Of a stretch of 64,000 bases of DNA, positions 26,499 to 35,358 are shown piece after piece. This stretch comes from Actinomycetota bacterium. GTDB taxonomy: Bacteria; Actinomycetota; Thermoleophilia; Gaiellales; Gaiellaceae. Location of the stretch: the NCBI GenBank assembly GCA_003132665.1, contig PKYN01000019.1, forward strand, positions 79,696 through 143,695, given 5' to 3'. The position numbers and the translations under genes were made by a program. A model generated the notes under the pieces. The model worked only from the letters and a program-made list of their open reading frames with translations, was not told where the DNA came from and made no database searches. Positions within the stretch are counted from its first letter, which is position 1. Every line of letters begins with the position of its first letter.

Positions 26499-27634
26499 AA
26501 GACAGCGCCGAGACGATGAAGGTGCCGTTCGGTAGCGTGAAGCGAGAGCTCGTCGACTGCGGGGGAGACATCAGGGCGGCAGTCGATCGGGTCATCGAAT
26601 CCGGCTGGTTCGTTCTCGGTCAAGAGGTCGAAGGCTTCGAGGCGGAGTTCTCTACCTATCTGGGGGGCTCACCAGTCGTCGGAGTCGGTTCCGGAACCGA
26701 GGCAATCCACCTGGCTCTCGTCGCCGGTGGCGTCGAGCAGGGCGACTACGTCGTGACGGTGCCCAATACGGCCGTCCCGACCGTCTCGGCGATCAGCGCG
26801 GCGGGCGCGACGCCGCTGTTTGTGGACATCGACGCGGCGAGTTTCACGATGGACCCGGATAGGCTGCGCGAGCTCGTGGCTGCTCAGAAACCGCGCCTCG
26901 GGCGACGGCTGAAGGCGGTCGTTCCCGTGCATCTCTACGGCCAATGCGCCGACATGGATCCGATCATGGATATCGCACGAGAGTTCGAGCTGGTCGTCGT
27001 CGAGGACGCCGCTCAGGCATCCGGGGGCGAGTACAAGGGGCGCAAGGCCGGCACCATGGGTGACTTCGGCGCTTTCAGCTTCTACCCGAGCAAGAACCTG
27101 GGCTGCTACGGAGACGGAGGCGCAGTCGTAGCGCGAAGCAGCGACGGCGCGCAGCAAATCCGGATGCTCAGGAACTACGGCCAGGAGCGTCGTTACTACC
27201 ACGAGGTCAAGGGCTTCAACAGCCGACTCGACGAGATTCAGGCAGGCATTCTGCGGGCCAAGCTAAAGCGGCTCGACGCCTGGAACGAGCGCCGCCGCCG
27301 GATCGTCGCTATCTACCAGGAAATGATCGGCAACTCGCTCGTGCGCCGCCCCGTGTGTATGGACTACGCGGTTCATGCCTGGCACCTATATGTCATTCGC
27401 CATCCAAGGCGCGACGTGCTCGCCGCGGCGCTTGCCAAGCGCGGAGTCGCAACTCTCATCCACTACCCGGTCCCGGTTCATCTGCAGGGCGCTTACCGCG
27501 AACTCGGCCTACGCGAGGGAGCGTATCCGGTAGCCGAAGCCGCAGCGTCCGAAGTCCTCTCGCTGCCGATGTTCCCGCAGTTGACGGAGAGCGAGGTCGA
27601 GTACGTATGCCGACAGATCGACGCTAGCGAATGA
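26495..27634 (+). CDS. DegT/DnrJ/EryC1/StrS-type sugar aminotransferase
   Basis: A 379-residue PLP-dependent enzyme from GTG 26495 (GTGA overlap with the SDR stop). It carries the family pattern VGVGSGTEAIHLAL, VVPVHLYGQCADMDPIMDIA, VVEDAAQASGGEYKGRKAG and FSFYPSKNLGCYGDGGAVV with the Schiff-base Lys at residue ~200, then RLDEIQAGILRAKL. These enzymes transfer an amino group from Glu or Gln to a keto-sugar nucleotide made by a dehydratase or epimerase. Together with the preceding SDR it should supply an amino-deoxy sugar for the polymer. No insertion or truncation is visible. Confidence 0.92.
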   Translation: MKDSAETMKVPFGSVKRELVDCGGDIRAAVDRVIESGWFVLGQEVEGFEAEFSTYLGGSPVVGVGSGTEAIHLALVAGGVEQGDYVVTVPNTAVPTVSAISAAGATPLFVDIDAASFTMDPDRLRELVAAQKPRLGRRLKAVVPVHLYGQCADMDPIMDIAREFELVVVEDAAQASGGEYKGRKAGTMGDFGAFSFYPSKNLGCYGDGGAVVARSSDGAQQIRMLRNYGQERRYYHEVKGFNSRLDEIQAGILRAKLKRLDAWNERRRRIVAIYQEMIGNSLVRRPVCMDYAVHAWHLYVIRHPRRDVLAAALAKRGVATLIHYPVPVHLQGAYRELGLREGAYPVAEAAASEVLSLPMFPQLTESEVEYVCRQIDASE

Positions 27635-27686
27635 GCCGCTCGACGACCGTCTTGGACAATCACGGACATGAAGCGAGGACGAGAGC

Positions 27687-28496
27687 ATGCTGTTGAGAGC
27701 TAGAAGAGTCATGTCCCGGGTCTTGACGGGAAACCCGCGTTGCGAGGTTTGCGGCTTCGGGGCCCGTTACAAGCGATACGTGGGCAGCGATTGCCGGTGG
27801 ACAGAGCAAGAGCCGCCGACCGAAGCGCATCCGCACGCCTTTTGTGGCAAGCACCTTCCTGAGCTCGGCTCGAGCGCTCTCGATCTGACGGGCGATCGGG
27901 ATATCGAGTGGAGCTACGTCGCTGCACGCATCAGTCGCTTCGCTGGTCCAGGCAAATCCGTTCTCGACTTCGGCGCCGGCTCGGGCTTTCTATCCCTGGC
28001 GGCGGGCAGTACCGGCGCGCGCGTGCTTGCGATCGACCTCATGCCCCTCCAGTTCTCGCTCAGCTACCCCAACATCGAGTTTCGCCACGTCGATGTAATG
28101 GATCTCCGTGAGGAAGACGACCGCTTCGATCTGATCATGAACTGCTCAACGATCGAACATGTCGGGCTCGCTGGCAGATACGGATCGGCCGATCGACTGA
28201 ACGGAGATATCGAAGCGATGGCCAAGCTGAGAAGCCTGCTGTCCCCGGACGGGCACATGGTCCTCGTGCTTCCGGTGGGGCGGGACGCGATTTTCCGTCC
28301 GTTGCACCGTGTCTATGGTCCGGACCGGCTCCCCAAGCTGCTTGACGGTTATCGCGTTCTGGAGTCTTCGTACCTCCGCAAGAACGCGCGCAACGAGTGG
28401 ATCGCGTCAAGCCGGGAGGAGGCTCTCTCGGAGGTCGGAAGCGCGCGTTATTACGCTTTGGGAGCGATGGTGCTCCGGGCAGAGGGTGGCAAATAA
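27687..28496 (+). CDS. DUF268-like SAM methyltransferase with N-terminal Cys cluster
   Basis: A 269-residue protein; GAGGA lies 7 bases before ATG 27687. The first 60 residues contain CEVCGFG, a later DCRW and FCGKH, which could form a zinc-binding or Fe-S mini-domain. The methyltransferase core follows: VLDFGAGSGFLSLAAG, VLAIDLMP, then NCSTIEHVGLAGRYGSADRL, AMAKLRSLLSPDGHMVLVLP and HRVYGPDRLPKLL. The TIEHVGLAGRYG-GD-AM-HRVYG series is the pattern of DUF268-type proteins of unknown substrate found in glycan clusters. Expressed in the same direction as its neighbours with 52 bases to the aminotransferase stop. Confidence 0.8.
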   Translation: MLLRARRVMSRVLTGNPRCEVCGFGARYKRYVGSDCRWTEQEPPTEAHPHAFCGKHLPELGSSALDLTGDRDIEWSYVAARISRFAGPGKSVLDFGAGSGFLSLAAGSTGARVLAIDLMPLQFSLSYPNIEFRHVDVMDLREEDDRFDLIMNCSTIEHVGLAGRYGSADRLNGDIEAMAKLRSLLSPDGHMVLVLPVGRDAIFRPLHRVYGPDRLPKLLDGYRVLESSYLRKNARNEWIASSREEALSEVGSARYYALGAMVLRAEGGK

Positions 28497-28559
28497 CCGA
28501 GACGAGGCGGGACGGAGCCTCTATCGGCCACCGCTAGCTAGGCTCACGGATATCGACGT

Positions 28560-30257
28560 ATGCACTACGACTTCTGCACACTGTTCGACAAGAACTACCT
28601 GTTCAAGGGGCTGGCTCTCCACGAGTCGCTTCGGCGCCACGTCAGTGACTTCACTCTGTGGATTCTGTGCATGGACGATACGGCGTTCGGCATTCTCGAG
28701 CGATTCGATCTGCCCAGCGTCGAACTTCTGTCTCTCGCCCAGTTCGAGGACCAGGATCTACTCGCGGCAAAACAGACTCGCACGCAGGTCGAATACTGCT
28801 GGACCTGCACTCCGAGCCTGCCGCTCTACCTACTCGAGCACGAGCCCGGGCTCGAGGCGATCAGCTATCTCGATGCAGATCTCTTCTTCACGAGCGATCC
28901 CGCGCCGGTTTACGAGGAGCTCGGCGAGGGATCGATCGGTATCGTCGGTCACCGCTACGGACCCAAATGGGAGTCCCTGGCCGAGGACTCGGGCATCTAC
29001 AACGTCGGGTTCATGGTGTTCAGAAACGACGAACGCGCCCGGACATGTTTGACGTGGTGGCGCGACCGATGCAATGAGTGGTGCTACCACCGTGTCGAAG
29101 ACGGCAAGATGGGCGACCAGAAGTATCTCGACGACTGGCCGGAGCGGTTCGAAGGCGTCGTCGTCTTGCAACACAAGGGAGCGGGGCTCGCTCCTTGGAA
29201 CTTCGACAGATACTCGATCAGGAAGAAGAGCGGTGAGATCCTGGTCGACGGAGAGCCGCTCATCTTCAGTCATCTCCATTCGCTCGAGATCGTCGGCGAT
29301 GGCAAGGACTTCGTTCTTGCCTACCCCGAGTACGGGGTGAGCAGCGCGAACGAGAAGCTCCTCTACCCCGCCTACACAAAAGCGCTTCGGCGAGCAATCG
29401 ATAAAACCCGAGCCATGGAGCCCGGCTATTCGCACGGCATCGGCGAGGTCTCACCCCACGCGCAACGCGAGCGTCTTCGAATCCAGAGAAGAGCCCGATT
29501 GAGGCGCTTGTTGGGCTCGATTCCGCCGCTGCGATGGGGTTGGCGTATCGCTAAACGAGTCTTGCGCCCCACCGCCGCGCCCGCAATGCCCGAGGGAAAT
29601 TTGAAGGATTCCTGGAAAGATCCCGACGTTGCCAGACAGCAGAAAGCGCTCATCGAGGAAGAGCTTCGCGACCCCACCGAGGTGGCTCCGTTCAAAGCAT
29701 TCCTCGATATCGTCGACTACGTCCTCCTGAGCGGGGACATTCGCGCCTCTCGATTCCTCGATATCGGTTGTGGTGTAGGGCACTACTCCGAGCTTCTCCA
29801 CCGATTCCATCCGGGCCGCTTCGACTACACGGGCTGTGACTACTCGCCGGCGATGATCGAAACGGCGCGCTCTCTCTGGTCGCACTCGGAGTTCGTCGTC
29901 GACGATGTTTTCGAGCCGCGTCTCGACTATTTGAACTTCGACATCATCATGGCGAGCGCGCTCGTCGACGTGATCGAGGACTTCTGGACTGTGCTCGACG
30001 TGCTTTTCGCGAACACATCGAACCTGCTTCTCCTGCACCGCCAGCGGCTCACCGACGAGGCGTCCTACTCGGTGACCGCTTCCGGCTATGTGGGCCAGAA
30101 CACATATGCGACCTACTTGAATCTGAGTGAACTGGAGATGCGCCTGGATCGGTTCGGGTTGCGGATCCGGAAGGATTTTCCCGTTACCGATGACATTCAC
30201 AGCTTCCTGATCGAGCGGACTCGGCCGCTGGCGGCCACACCGGTCGGTAAAGATTGA
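28560..30257 (+). CDS. Fusion: GT-A glycosyltransferase domain plus SAM methyltransferase domain
   Basis: A 565-residue bifunctional protein. Residues 1-270 look like a GT8-type nucleotide-sugar transferase: FCTLFDKNYLFKGLALHESL, the metal site ISYLDADLFFTSDPAPVY (D105-x-D107), IYNVGFMVFRND, MGDQKYLDDWP and GLAPWNF. Residues ~280-370 are a basic linker, and ~380-560 form a class I methyltransferase (FLDIGCGVGHYSELL at ~399-413, FDYTGCDYSPAMIETA, FDIIMASALVDVIEDF). One polypeptide could therefore add a sugar and methylate it, or couple chain capping to methylation. No frameshift is needed and both cores are complete. Followed by a GT2 with overlapping or near-overlapping start. Confidence 0.85.
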   Translation: MHYDFCTLFDKNYLFKGLALHESLRRHVSDFTLWILCMDDTAFGILERFDLPSVELLSLAQFEDQDLLAAKQTRTQVEYCWTCTPSLPLYLLEHEPGLEAISYLDADLFFTSDPAPVYEELGEGSIGIVGHRYGPKWESLAEDSGIYNVGFMVFRNDERARTCLTWWRDRCNEWCYHRVEDGKMGDQKYLDDWPERFEGVVVLQHKGAGLAPWNFDRYSIRKKSGEILVDGEPLIFSHLHSLEIVGDGKDFVLAYPEYGVSSANEKLLYPAYTKALRRAIDKTRAMEPGYSHGIGEVSPHAQRERLRIQRRARLRRLLGSIPPLRWGWRIAKRVLRPTAAPAMPEGNLKDSWKDPDVARQQKALIEEELRDPTEVAPFKAFLDIVDYVLLSGDIRASRFLDIGCGVGHYSELLHRFHPGRFDYTGCDYSPAMIETARSLWSHSEFVVDDVFEPRLDYLNFDIIMASALVDVIEDFWTVLDVLFANTSNLLLLHRQRLTDEASYSVTASGYVGQNTYATYLNLSELEMRLDRFGLRIRKDFPVTDDIHSFLIERTRPLAATPVGKD

Positions 30258-30265
30258 GGCTGCGA

Positions 30266-31090
30266 GTGCACGGTCACGAGAGCCAACCGCTCGTCTCGAT
30301 CATCACGCCCTCGTTCAACCAGGCGTCGTTCATCGAGCGGACAATCGCGAGCGTCGAGAGTCAGGACTATCCGAACGTCGAGCACATCGTGATCGACGGA
30401 GGCTCGAGCGACGGGACGATCGAGATCCTGAAGAAGCACCCCAATCTCGACTGGCTGTCCGAGCCCGACAACGGTCAGTCCTCGGCCATCAACAAGGGAT
30501 TCAAGAAGGCCAGGGGCGAGATCATCGGCTGGCTCAACTCCGATGACGTCTACTACCCCGGCGCCGTTCGCGAAGCGGTCGAGTATCTCCAGGCTCACCC
30601 CGAGACGGCGCTCGTCTACAGCGATTTCATGGAGATCGAAGCAGACGACCGCGAACGCGCAAAAGTGCGGACGCTGCCGTTCGATCTGGGGCGGATGCTG
30701 AACCAGGGCAACCTGATTCCGCAGCCCTCGACGTTCTTCCGTCGCGTGGTCTTCGAGCGCGCCGGATATCTCAACCCCGACCACCGCTACGCCATGGATT
30801 ACGACTACTGGATCCGGATCGCAAAGTCCGGCTTGCGTCTCGATCGCGTGGACAGGTGCTGGTCGGGCTTTCGCCTTCACGGCACTTCCAAGACGATCTC
30901 CGAGAGCTCGAGGGCCTGGAGAGAGCACCGTCGCATCTCTCGCGCCTACGGCGGTCATTTCCTGGTGCCGCTGTTCTACGGGTACCGGCGGCTCGTCTAC
31001 CTCAGGCTCGCCAACTCCCGCTTCCGCGCTCTGGGTATGCGAGTCAACCGAGTGTTCCGCCGGCTCGGGTTCAAAGGCTTTCACGGCTAG
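30266..31090 (+). CDS. Family 2 glycosyltransferase
   Basis: A 274-residue GT-A enzyme with VSIITPSFNQASFIERTIAS, IVIDGGSSDGTIEIL, the acidic site IIGWLNSDDVYYPGAV, PQPSTFFRRVVFERAGYLN and YAMDYDYWIRIAKSG. This is the pattern of small WcaA-like GT2 enzymes of exopolysaccharide clusters. GTG 30266 is chosen because GAGG lies 6 bases upstream; TTG 30254, which overlaps the previous stop as TTGA, is the alternative and adds four residues. It is the last gene of the plus-strand cassette and converges on the GT2 at 31114. Confidence 0.9.
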   Translation: MHGHESQPLVSIITPSFNQASFIERTIASVESQDYPNVEHIVIDGGSSDGTIEILKKHPNLDWLSEPDNGQSSAINKGFKKARGEIIGWLNSDDVYYPGAVREAVEYLQAHPETALVYSDFMEIEADDRERAKVRTLPFDLGRMLNQGNLIPQPSTFFRRVVFERAGYLNPDHRYAMDYDYWIRIAKSGLRLDRVDRCWSGFRLHGTSKTISESSRAWREHRRISRAYGGHFLVPLFYGYRRLVYLRLANSRFRALGMRVNRVFRRLGFKGFHG

Positions 31091-31113
31091 CCCGCCGCGA
31101 CTTCGCCAAAGCT

Positions 31114-31998
31114 CTATTTCGGGCGAACGAAGAGCGAAAGCACCCGACCCGTTGCACGTAGCAACCGATGCCGCATGGTGTCGGGGGCGACGCGGCGGAG
31201 ATGGGGAGCCGCCTCTCGGAGCCGGCCTTGCTGAAGCAGCATCCGGCCGAGCGCGGCATTCGTCCGGTTCAAGGTCGAGATCACCTGGCTGCGCGCTTCC
31301 GGGGGAAGCTCGTAGCTCGCATCGAAATACTCCAGAGCCTCGAGATACCGCTCGTGCATGGAGATTCGATCTGATGAATCGCTCGCGAATCCGCGGTGGT
31401 AGATGGCGAGCGGCTCGTCGAGATAGTCGAAGCGCGTACCGGCCAGAGCCAGGCGTAGCCAGAGATCGTAATCCTCGTGGGAGCGAAACGGGACGTTCTC
31501 GTCGAATCCGCCTACCCGCTCGAGCAGCTCTTTGCGAGCCACCACCGTGTTGATGGTGATGAAGCTCTGCCGAAGCAACCCCAGCAGGATGTCGCCGTCG
31601 CACGGAGGCACCAAGTCGCTGTGGCGCCCGACGCGCTTGCCCTTGCTGCTCACGTAGGTGTCGGTGAACGAGATCTCCGAGTCGCGCTCGCTCATGAAGG
31701 CGAGCTGGCGCTCGAGTTTCTCGGGCAACCACTCGTCGTCGGCGTCGAGGAAGGCGATCAGCTCGCCTTTTGCCTCCTTGAGGCCGCGGTTGCGAGTCGC
31801 CGGCTGGCGCCGGTTCGGCTGATGGAAGTAGCGCACCTGCTTGAAGGATCGGGCTATCTCCGCGGTTCCGTCCGTCGATCCATCGTCGACGAGAACGATC
31901 TCGTAGTCGTTGAACGTTTGAGCCACTACCGAGCGCAGAGCACGGGTCAGGAAAGCCTCGGCGTTATAGGCGGGGATGATGACGCTGACTCTTGGCAT
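31114..31998 (-). CDS. Family 2 glycosyltransferase (paralogue of 13564-14460)
   Basis: A 294-residue GT-A enzyme starting at ATG 31998 (GGAG 11 bases upstream): VSVIIPAYNAEAFLTRAL, VLVDDGSTDGTAEIARSF, FLDADDEWLPEKLERQ, FITINTVVARKELLERVGGFD and LWLRLALAGTRFDYLDEPLA. It is collinear with the GT2 at 13564 throughout, differing most in the C-terminal 60 residues. Both are followed upstream by decayed DNA. It faces the end of the plus-strand cassette with 23 bases between the stops. Confidence 0.92.
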   Translation of the reverse strand: MPRVSVIIPAYNAEAFLTRALRSVVAQTFNDYEIVLVDDGSTDGTAEIARSFKQVRYFHQPNRRQPATRNRGLKEAKGELIAFLDADDEWLPEKLERQLAFMSERDSEISFTDTYVSSKGKRVGRHSDLVPPCDGDILLGLLRQSFITINTVVARKELLERVGGFDENVPFRSHEDYDLWLRLALAGTRFDYLDEPLAIYHRGFASDSSDRISMHERYLEALEYFDASYELPPEARSQVISTLNRTNAALGRMLLQQGRLREAAPHLRRVAPDTMRHRLLRATGRVLSLFVRPK

Positions 31999-32897
31999 TA
32001 GCGGCTCGTCTCCGGGCTGAGTAACCGCGAAGTGCGCTCATTGTAGAATCCCTGCCTCGTTCTCGCCTCTTGGGCCCGTGACGACCGACACGAAAGGCGA
32101 CGAAAACGAGGCTCGGCGCGTGTTCGAAGAGGTGAGACGAAGCTCGCGCAAGACGCTATGAGCGCGCTGGTGCGGCTGGCTGCGGGGACATGAAGGCTGG
32201 CAGATGAAGACATCAAACGGAACCAGACTAACCTAACGCCGTTCATCTCCGTCGTCATCTCCAACTGGGACGAGGAGGCATTCCCACCCTATGCCTCTCG
32301 ACGCGCCGGGCAACCAGGCTTGGCGGCCTTCACGACTGTCCTCGTCGACAACGGCGCGGCGTACGGCGGGAATCGAAGGCTTCAACCGGCACGATCCTCA
32401 CTCGCCGAGCGACCGGCGACATAACGATGTCGCGAAGAGGGCACCGGTCAGCACGCCAAGAGATACAGGGCCCTCGGAGTAACAGGCGGAGTCTCGCCCA
32501 GCGGCGACAGCTGCGACGAGAGCTTCGCCTACGACTCGGATACCGATCAGAGCCACCGAGTGGCCTTGCCGGTCATCGGCAGCGATAAACGCCGCGAGAC
32601 TCGGTTCCTTCACGAAGCCGGAGGTAGTCGCGCGCGCGGGCAAGCGAATCTGTTCTCTATCATGGCTTGTGTAGCCGGGGGGCACGATCGCCAAGAACGC
32701 TTCAGTAGCTCTTTTTTATCGAAGCGTGCGTCGCCTGGCCGCCGCCCGATATTTCGTTGCTGACGCGGACTAGAACCGAACGAGAACCGACAACGATGCT
32801 TACCTCAAATCGTGTCCTGGGCCAGTTGCATGGCTGGAGTGCCACCCGACGAGCACCCAAGGCGCCAAATGCCTCTCGACGGCGTCTCGTCTGACCA
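31999..32897. other. About 900 bases of decayed DNA without an intact gene
   Basis: No intact coding sequence is visible. The plus strand holds a recognisable GT2 remnant (32230-32424). A short frame at 32078-32161 (GTG to TGA, 27 codons, charged) has no support beyond being open. A minus-strand frame at 32398-32694 contains a hydrophobic patch (VSLGVLTGALFATSLCRRS) that could be debris of a membrane protein. An inverted repeat CGCTTC...GAAGCG encloses a T-run near 32700-32728. The region sits between the GT2 paralogue and the AT-rich gene at 32910. Confidence 0.55.
32230..32424 (+). pseudogene. Remnant of a family 2 glycosyltransferase N-terminus
   Basis: In one frame the sequence reads TPFISVVISNWDEEAFPPYA and, after a short degenerate part, FTTVLVDNGAAYGGN before a TAA at 32422. 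This matches the first two conserved strands of GT2 enzymes (VSVVI-x-x-WN, then VVVDNGSxDGS) with the key Ser/Asp positions of the second motif replaced, no start codon nearby and no downstream acidic metal site. It is best explained as the degraded start of an inactivated glycosyltransferase gene. Confidence 0.6.
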
Positions 32898-32909
32898 GTG
32901 ACTACCGCC

Positions 32910-33791
32910 ATGAGCCCTTCTCAACCGGTCAAGATCGATGTTGCGATCAACGTCTTTCGCAAGCCGTACCAGACCGCCTTAACCCTACTTTCGCTCTTAA
33001 AGCACTCTGGCGATCTCGTTGACAAGATTTACTTTACGATCGACGCGCCGGGGACCGAGCATCTCTATGACGCTCTCTTCAAGCGGCTTGCCGGCAGATA
33101 TATTCTCTTCGTCCCGCGGTTCCACTACTGGGTTCGTCCCTCTAAGTATTGGCACTTTCTCTTTCGCTACCGCGTCTTCCGCCAATCTCTTCGATATCAA
33201 TACGCTTGGGAATCTACCGATAAGAAGTTCCTCTTCATTACCCACAATGATGTCCTCTATTCTGCCGACGTTGCGACGTTATTCATGCGATCTATCGGCG
33301 ACAATATCGGGATCGGCGAAGTAGGTATGTGCTGGAATTGCCCCGCAAGCTCAGCCAACTTATGCTCGAGCGATCGGTATCTAGAGTATCGACCGACTCC
33401 GAAAGAATACCGAGACTTAATACGCGAGCATCCCGGTTCCAGGCAGAAGTTCTACTCGCGTTACCGGCGTGATTCGACTTGGCCGTTGCCGGAATGCCGA
33501 TTGAACGAGTGGGCCTGCATGATCAATATGGAAAAGGCGCGCCGAGTTACCAGTCCATATGGTGCCTGCACCCCATTCGGAGCGATGTACTTGGATATCG
33601 CTACTGAGTGGTTCTACGACGTGCACCGGCTTGGATATACCGTCGCGCACGCCGGCCGGAGCGGTTATTACGCTCACGCTTGGGCTAGCTCAGACGGAAG
33701 TGGTCACTCGCTTATGTTCGATAAAGAACGATATGATGCCGCGGAAGCGAGTGCTAAGCGAATACTCGAAGATGAGTACGAATATGCTTGA
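32910..33791 (+). CDS. Putative glycosyltransferase-like protein, unknown family, atypical composition
   Basis: A 293-residue protein (297 if GTG 32898 is used). It begins with KIDVAINVFRKPYQTALTLL, like the first strand and helix of GT-A enzymes, and has KKFLFITHNDVLYSADV (THND may play the role of the acidic metal site), CWNCPASSANLC, and WFYDVHRLGYTVAHAGR near the end. No family name can be given. Codon use is visibly richer in A and T than that of both neighbours (many AAT, TAT, GAT and TTA-type codons), which together with the decayed DNA before it suggests recent acquisition. Its 3' end overlaps the next start by 8 bases. Confidence 0.72.
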   Translation: MSPSQPVKIDVAINVFRKPYQTALTLLSLLKHSGDLVDKIYFTIDAPGTEHLYDALFKRLAGRYILFVPRFHYWVRPSKYWHFLFRYRVFRQSLRYQYAWESTDKKFLFITHNDVLYSADVATLFMRSIGDNIGIGEVGMCWNCPASSANLCSSDRYLEYRPTPKEYRDLIREHPGSRQKFYSRYRRDSTWPLPECRLNEWACMINMEKARRVTSPYGACTPFGAMYLDIATEWFYDVHRLGYTVAHAGRSGYYAHAWASSDGSGHSLMFDKERYDAAEASAKRILEDEYEYA

Positions 33792-35358
33792 GGCTTTCCC
33801 GCATATGACTCTATCGTCGCATTTTCGCTACGACCGGGCTACCGCACTAATACTCACGGCCGTTTCAACAAGCTGCATCCTCAGTCTCGTTGCGCTGACC
33901 GCGACAGGCACCACATCCTCTGCGGAGGGTGCATTGAAGGCGCTTCTCGTTATCTCGTTCATCGCCCTTGCCGTCGTTGATTTCAGAGCCGTCGTCGCTA
34001 TCGCCATCTTCGAGCTCGTACTAGCCGGGACGGGCGGCCAATGGACGTACGTCACGGGAGGCGTATCGGGCCGGAACTTCCTGGATGCGGTGGTCATGAC
34101 GCGAGCGCTGACGATCATCGCGAGCGAGTGGAGACGAACTCGGCGTCTGGAGTTGGGACGGTACGGGCTGCATGCACTTGCGCTCGCCGTAATCATTCCT
34201 GTCGTCTGGATGTCGCTGGGTTTGTACAACGGAAACGTCCGCGGCGACGTGTTCGCAGACGGCAACGGTTTCGCTTTCTTCGCCTTCATTCTCGTCGTCG
34301 TCGCGCTCCTGACCCGCCGCCAGGGCAACTGGTTTCGGAATCTTTTCCTTGCTGCCTGCGCCGCAAATGGAGTGCTCACCCTGGTACTGGTCACGCTCAC
34401 GGCAACCAAGTTGGTCGCCCTTGACACGACCATGTACAACGCGCTCTTGGTTCGTCTCGGTATGGGCGGCGTCGTCGGCTACCAGGACTACGGCGTATTC
34501 AGCCGGTTCAGGCTGTTTACCGGCAGCGGCCTCTTCCTTCAGGTCGGCCTCGCTCTGATCGTGTGGCGCCTGGTCACGCGCCCGCGGCAAATATGGCCCT
34601 GGGTTCTTTACGCCGTTCTCTCGATCGATCTTCTCGCCACCTACACAAGAGGCCTCTGGGTCAGCGGAGCGGTGGCGGTGATCATGGTCATCGCGCTCGG
34701 CTCGCCGACGCTGAAGCGGGCGGCTCTGGTCGTAGTGGCGACGGCCGTGATGTGGGGGTTTATCGCGGCTGGCGGAGCTCTGAACGGATTCTCGCTCCGG
34801 GATTACGTGTTCAGTCGCTCGGCCTCGATCGTCAGTCTCGGCCCATCTCCCTCCAAGCCCGGCCATTCTTCTTCTTCTTCTTCTTCCTCCTCCTCCTCCT
34901 CCTCCTCCACTCTCAAGCCCTCTTCGGCCGACTCCTTCGGAGAGGCCTCGAACGGAATGAGAGTCGAGGAGGCGAAGATCCTCTTCCGCCTCATCCGCAA
35001 ACGGCCGGTTCTCGGCTACGGCTTCGGCGCGGTCGCCAGGCAGTGGGGCCCCTCCTACGCCTTCGAGCTCTCCTACATTGCTCTGTTGTTCAAGGCGGGC
35101 ATCATCGGCCTTCTTATCTATCTCTCGTTCCCACTCCGTTTGCTCTGGGATTCCTTGCGCATTCGCATAAAGAAGAGGCCGCCGCCGGAGGGCATTTCGT
35201 TGCGAGCCGCCTCCGTCCCCTTTGCGATCGTCCTCAGCATCATGCTCGCCGGCGCCACTAATCCGTACCTCTTCGCCGCCTTCGGGATCATCTCCATCCT
35301 GGCGGCGATCGCCTGGCTCGACGACACGAAGCCGACCGAGATACCCGTCGAAACCTAA
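33784..35358 (+). CDS. Wzy/WaaL-like membrane protein with polyserine tract
   Basis: A 524-residue polytopic protein paralogous to the one at 4349-6541: shared lines include VVDFRA-VAIA-FELVL, ADGNGFAFFAF, QGNWFRNLFLAACAANG, ATYTRGLW and ATNPYLFAAFG. The Wzy_C-like loop is IRKRPVLGYGFGAVARQWG. Where the paralogue has a CBM-like domain and SPSAAT repeats, this copy has only 14 Ser residues plus a Ser-rich linker after SRSASIVSL. ATG 33784 is taken as start (8-base overlap with the previous gene); ATG 33772 is possible. The stop interlocks with the convergent GT2 stop at 35355. Likely polymerase or ligase; exact function unknown. Confidence 0.85.
   Translation: MLEAFPHMTLSSHFRYDRATALILTAVSTSCILSLVALTATGTTSSAEGALKALLVISFIALAVVDFRAVVAIAIFELVLAGTGGQWTYVTGGVSGRNFLDAVVMTRALTIIASEWRRTRRLELGRYGLHALALAVIIPVVWMSLGLYNGNVRGDVFADGNGFAFFAFILVVVALLTRRQGNWFRNLFLAACAANGVLTLVLVTLTATKLVALDTTMYNALLVRLGMGGVVGYQDYGVFSRFRLFTGSGLFLQVGLALIVWRLVTRPRQIWPWVLYAVLSIDLLATYTRGLWVSGAVAVIMVIALGSPTLKRAALVVVATAVMWGFIAAGGALNGFSLRDYVFSRSASIVSLGPSPSKPGHSSSSSSSSSSSSSSTLKPSSADSFGEASNGMRVEEAKILFRLIRKRPVLGYGFGAVARQWGPSYAFELSYIALLFKAGIIGLLIYLSFPLRLLWDSLRIRIKKRPPPEGISLRAASVPFAIVLSIMLAGATNPYLFAAFGIISILAAIAWLDDTKPTEIPVET
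34867..34908. repeat. Trinucleotide microsatellite (TCT)6(TCC)8 encoding polyserine
   Basis: Fourteen consecutive Ser codons, six TCT followed by eight TCC, lie within the extracytoplasmic loop of the Wzy-like gene. Such a pure tract is prone to slipped-strand expansion and contraction; changes by whole codons would keep the frame and only vary linker length, while single-base errors are less favoured by the three-base unit. Confidence 0.97.

Noticed and set aside
32078-32161. 27-codon frame in the decayed region
   Set aside because: No convincing ribosome site and no membrane or motif signal; surrounded by degraded sequence.
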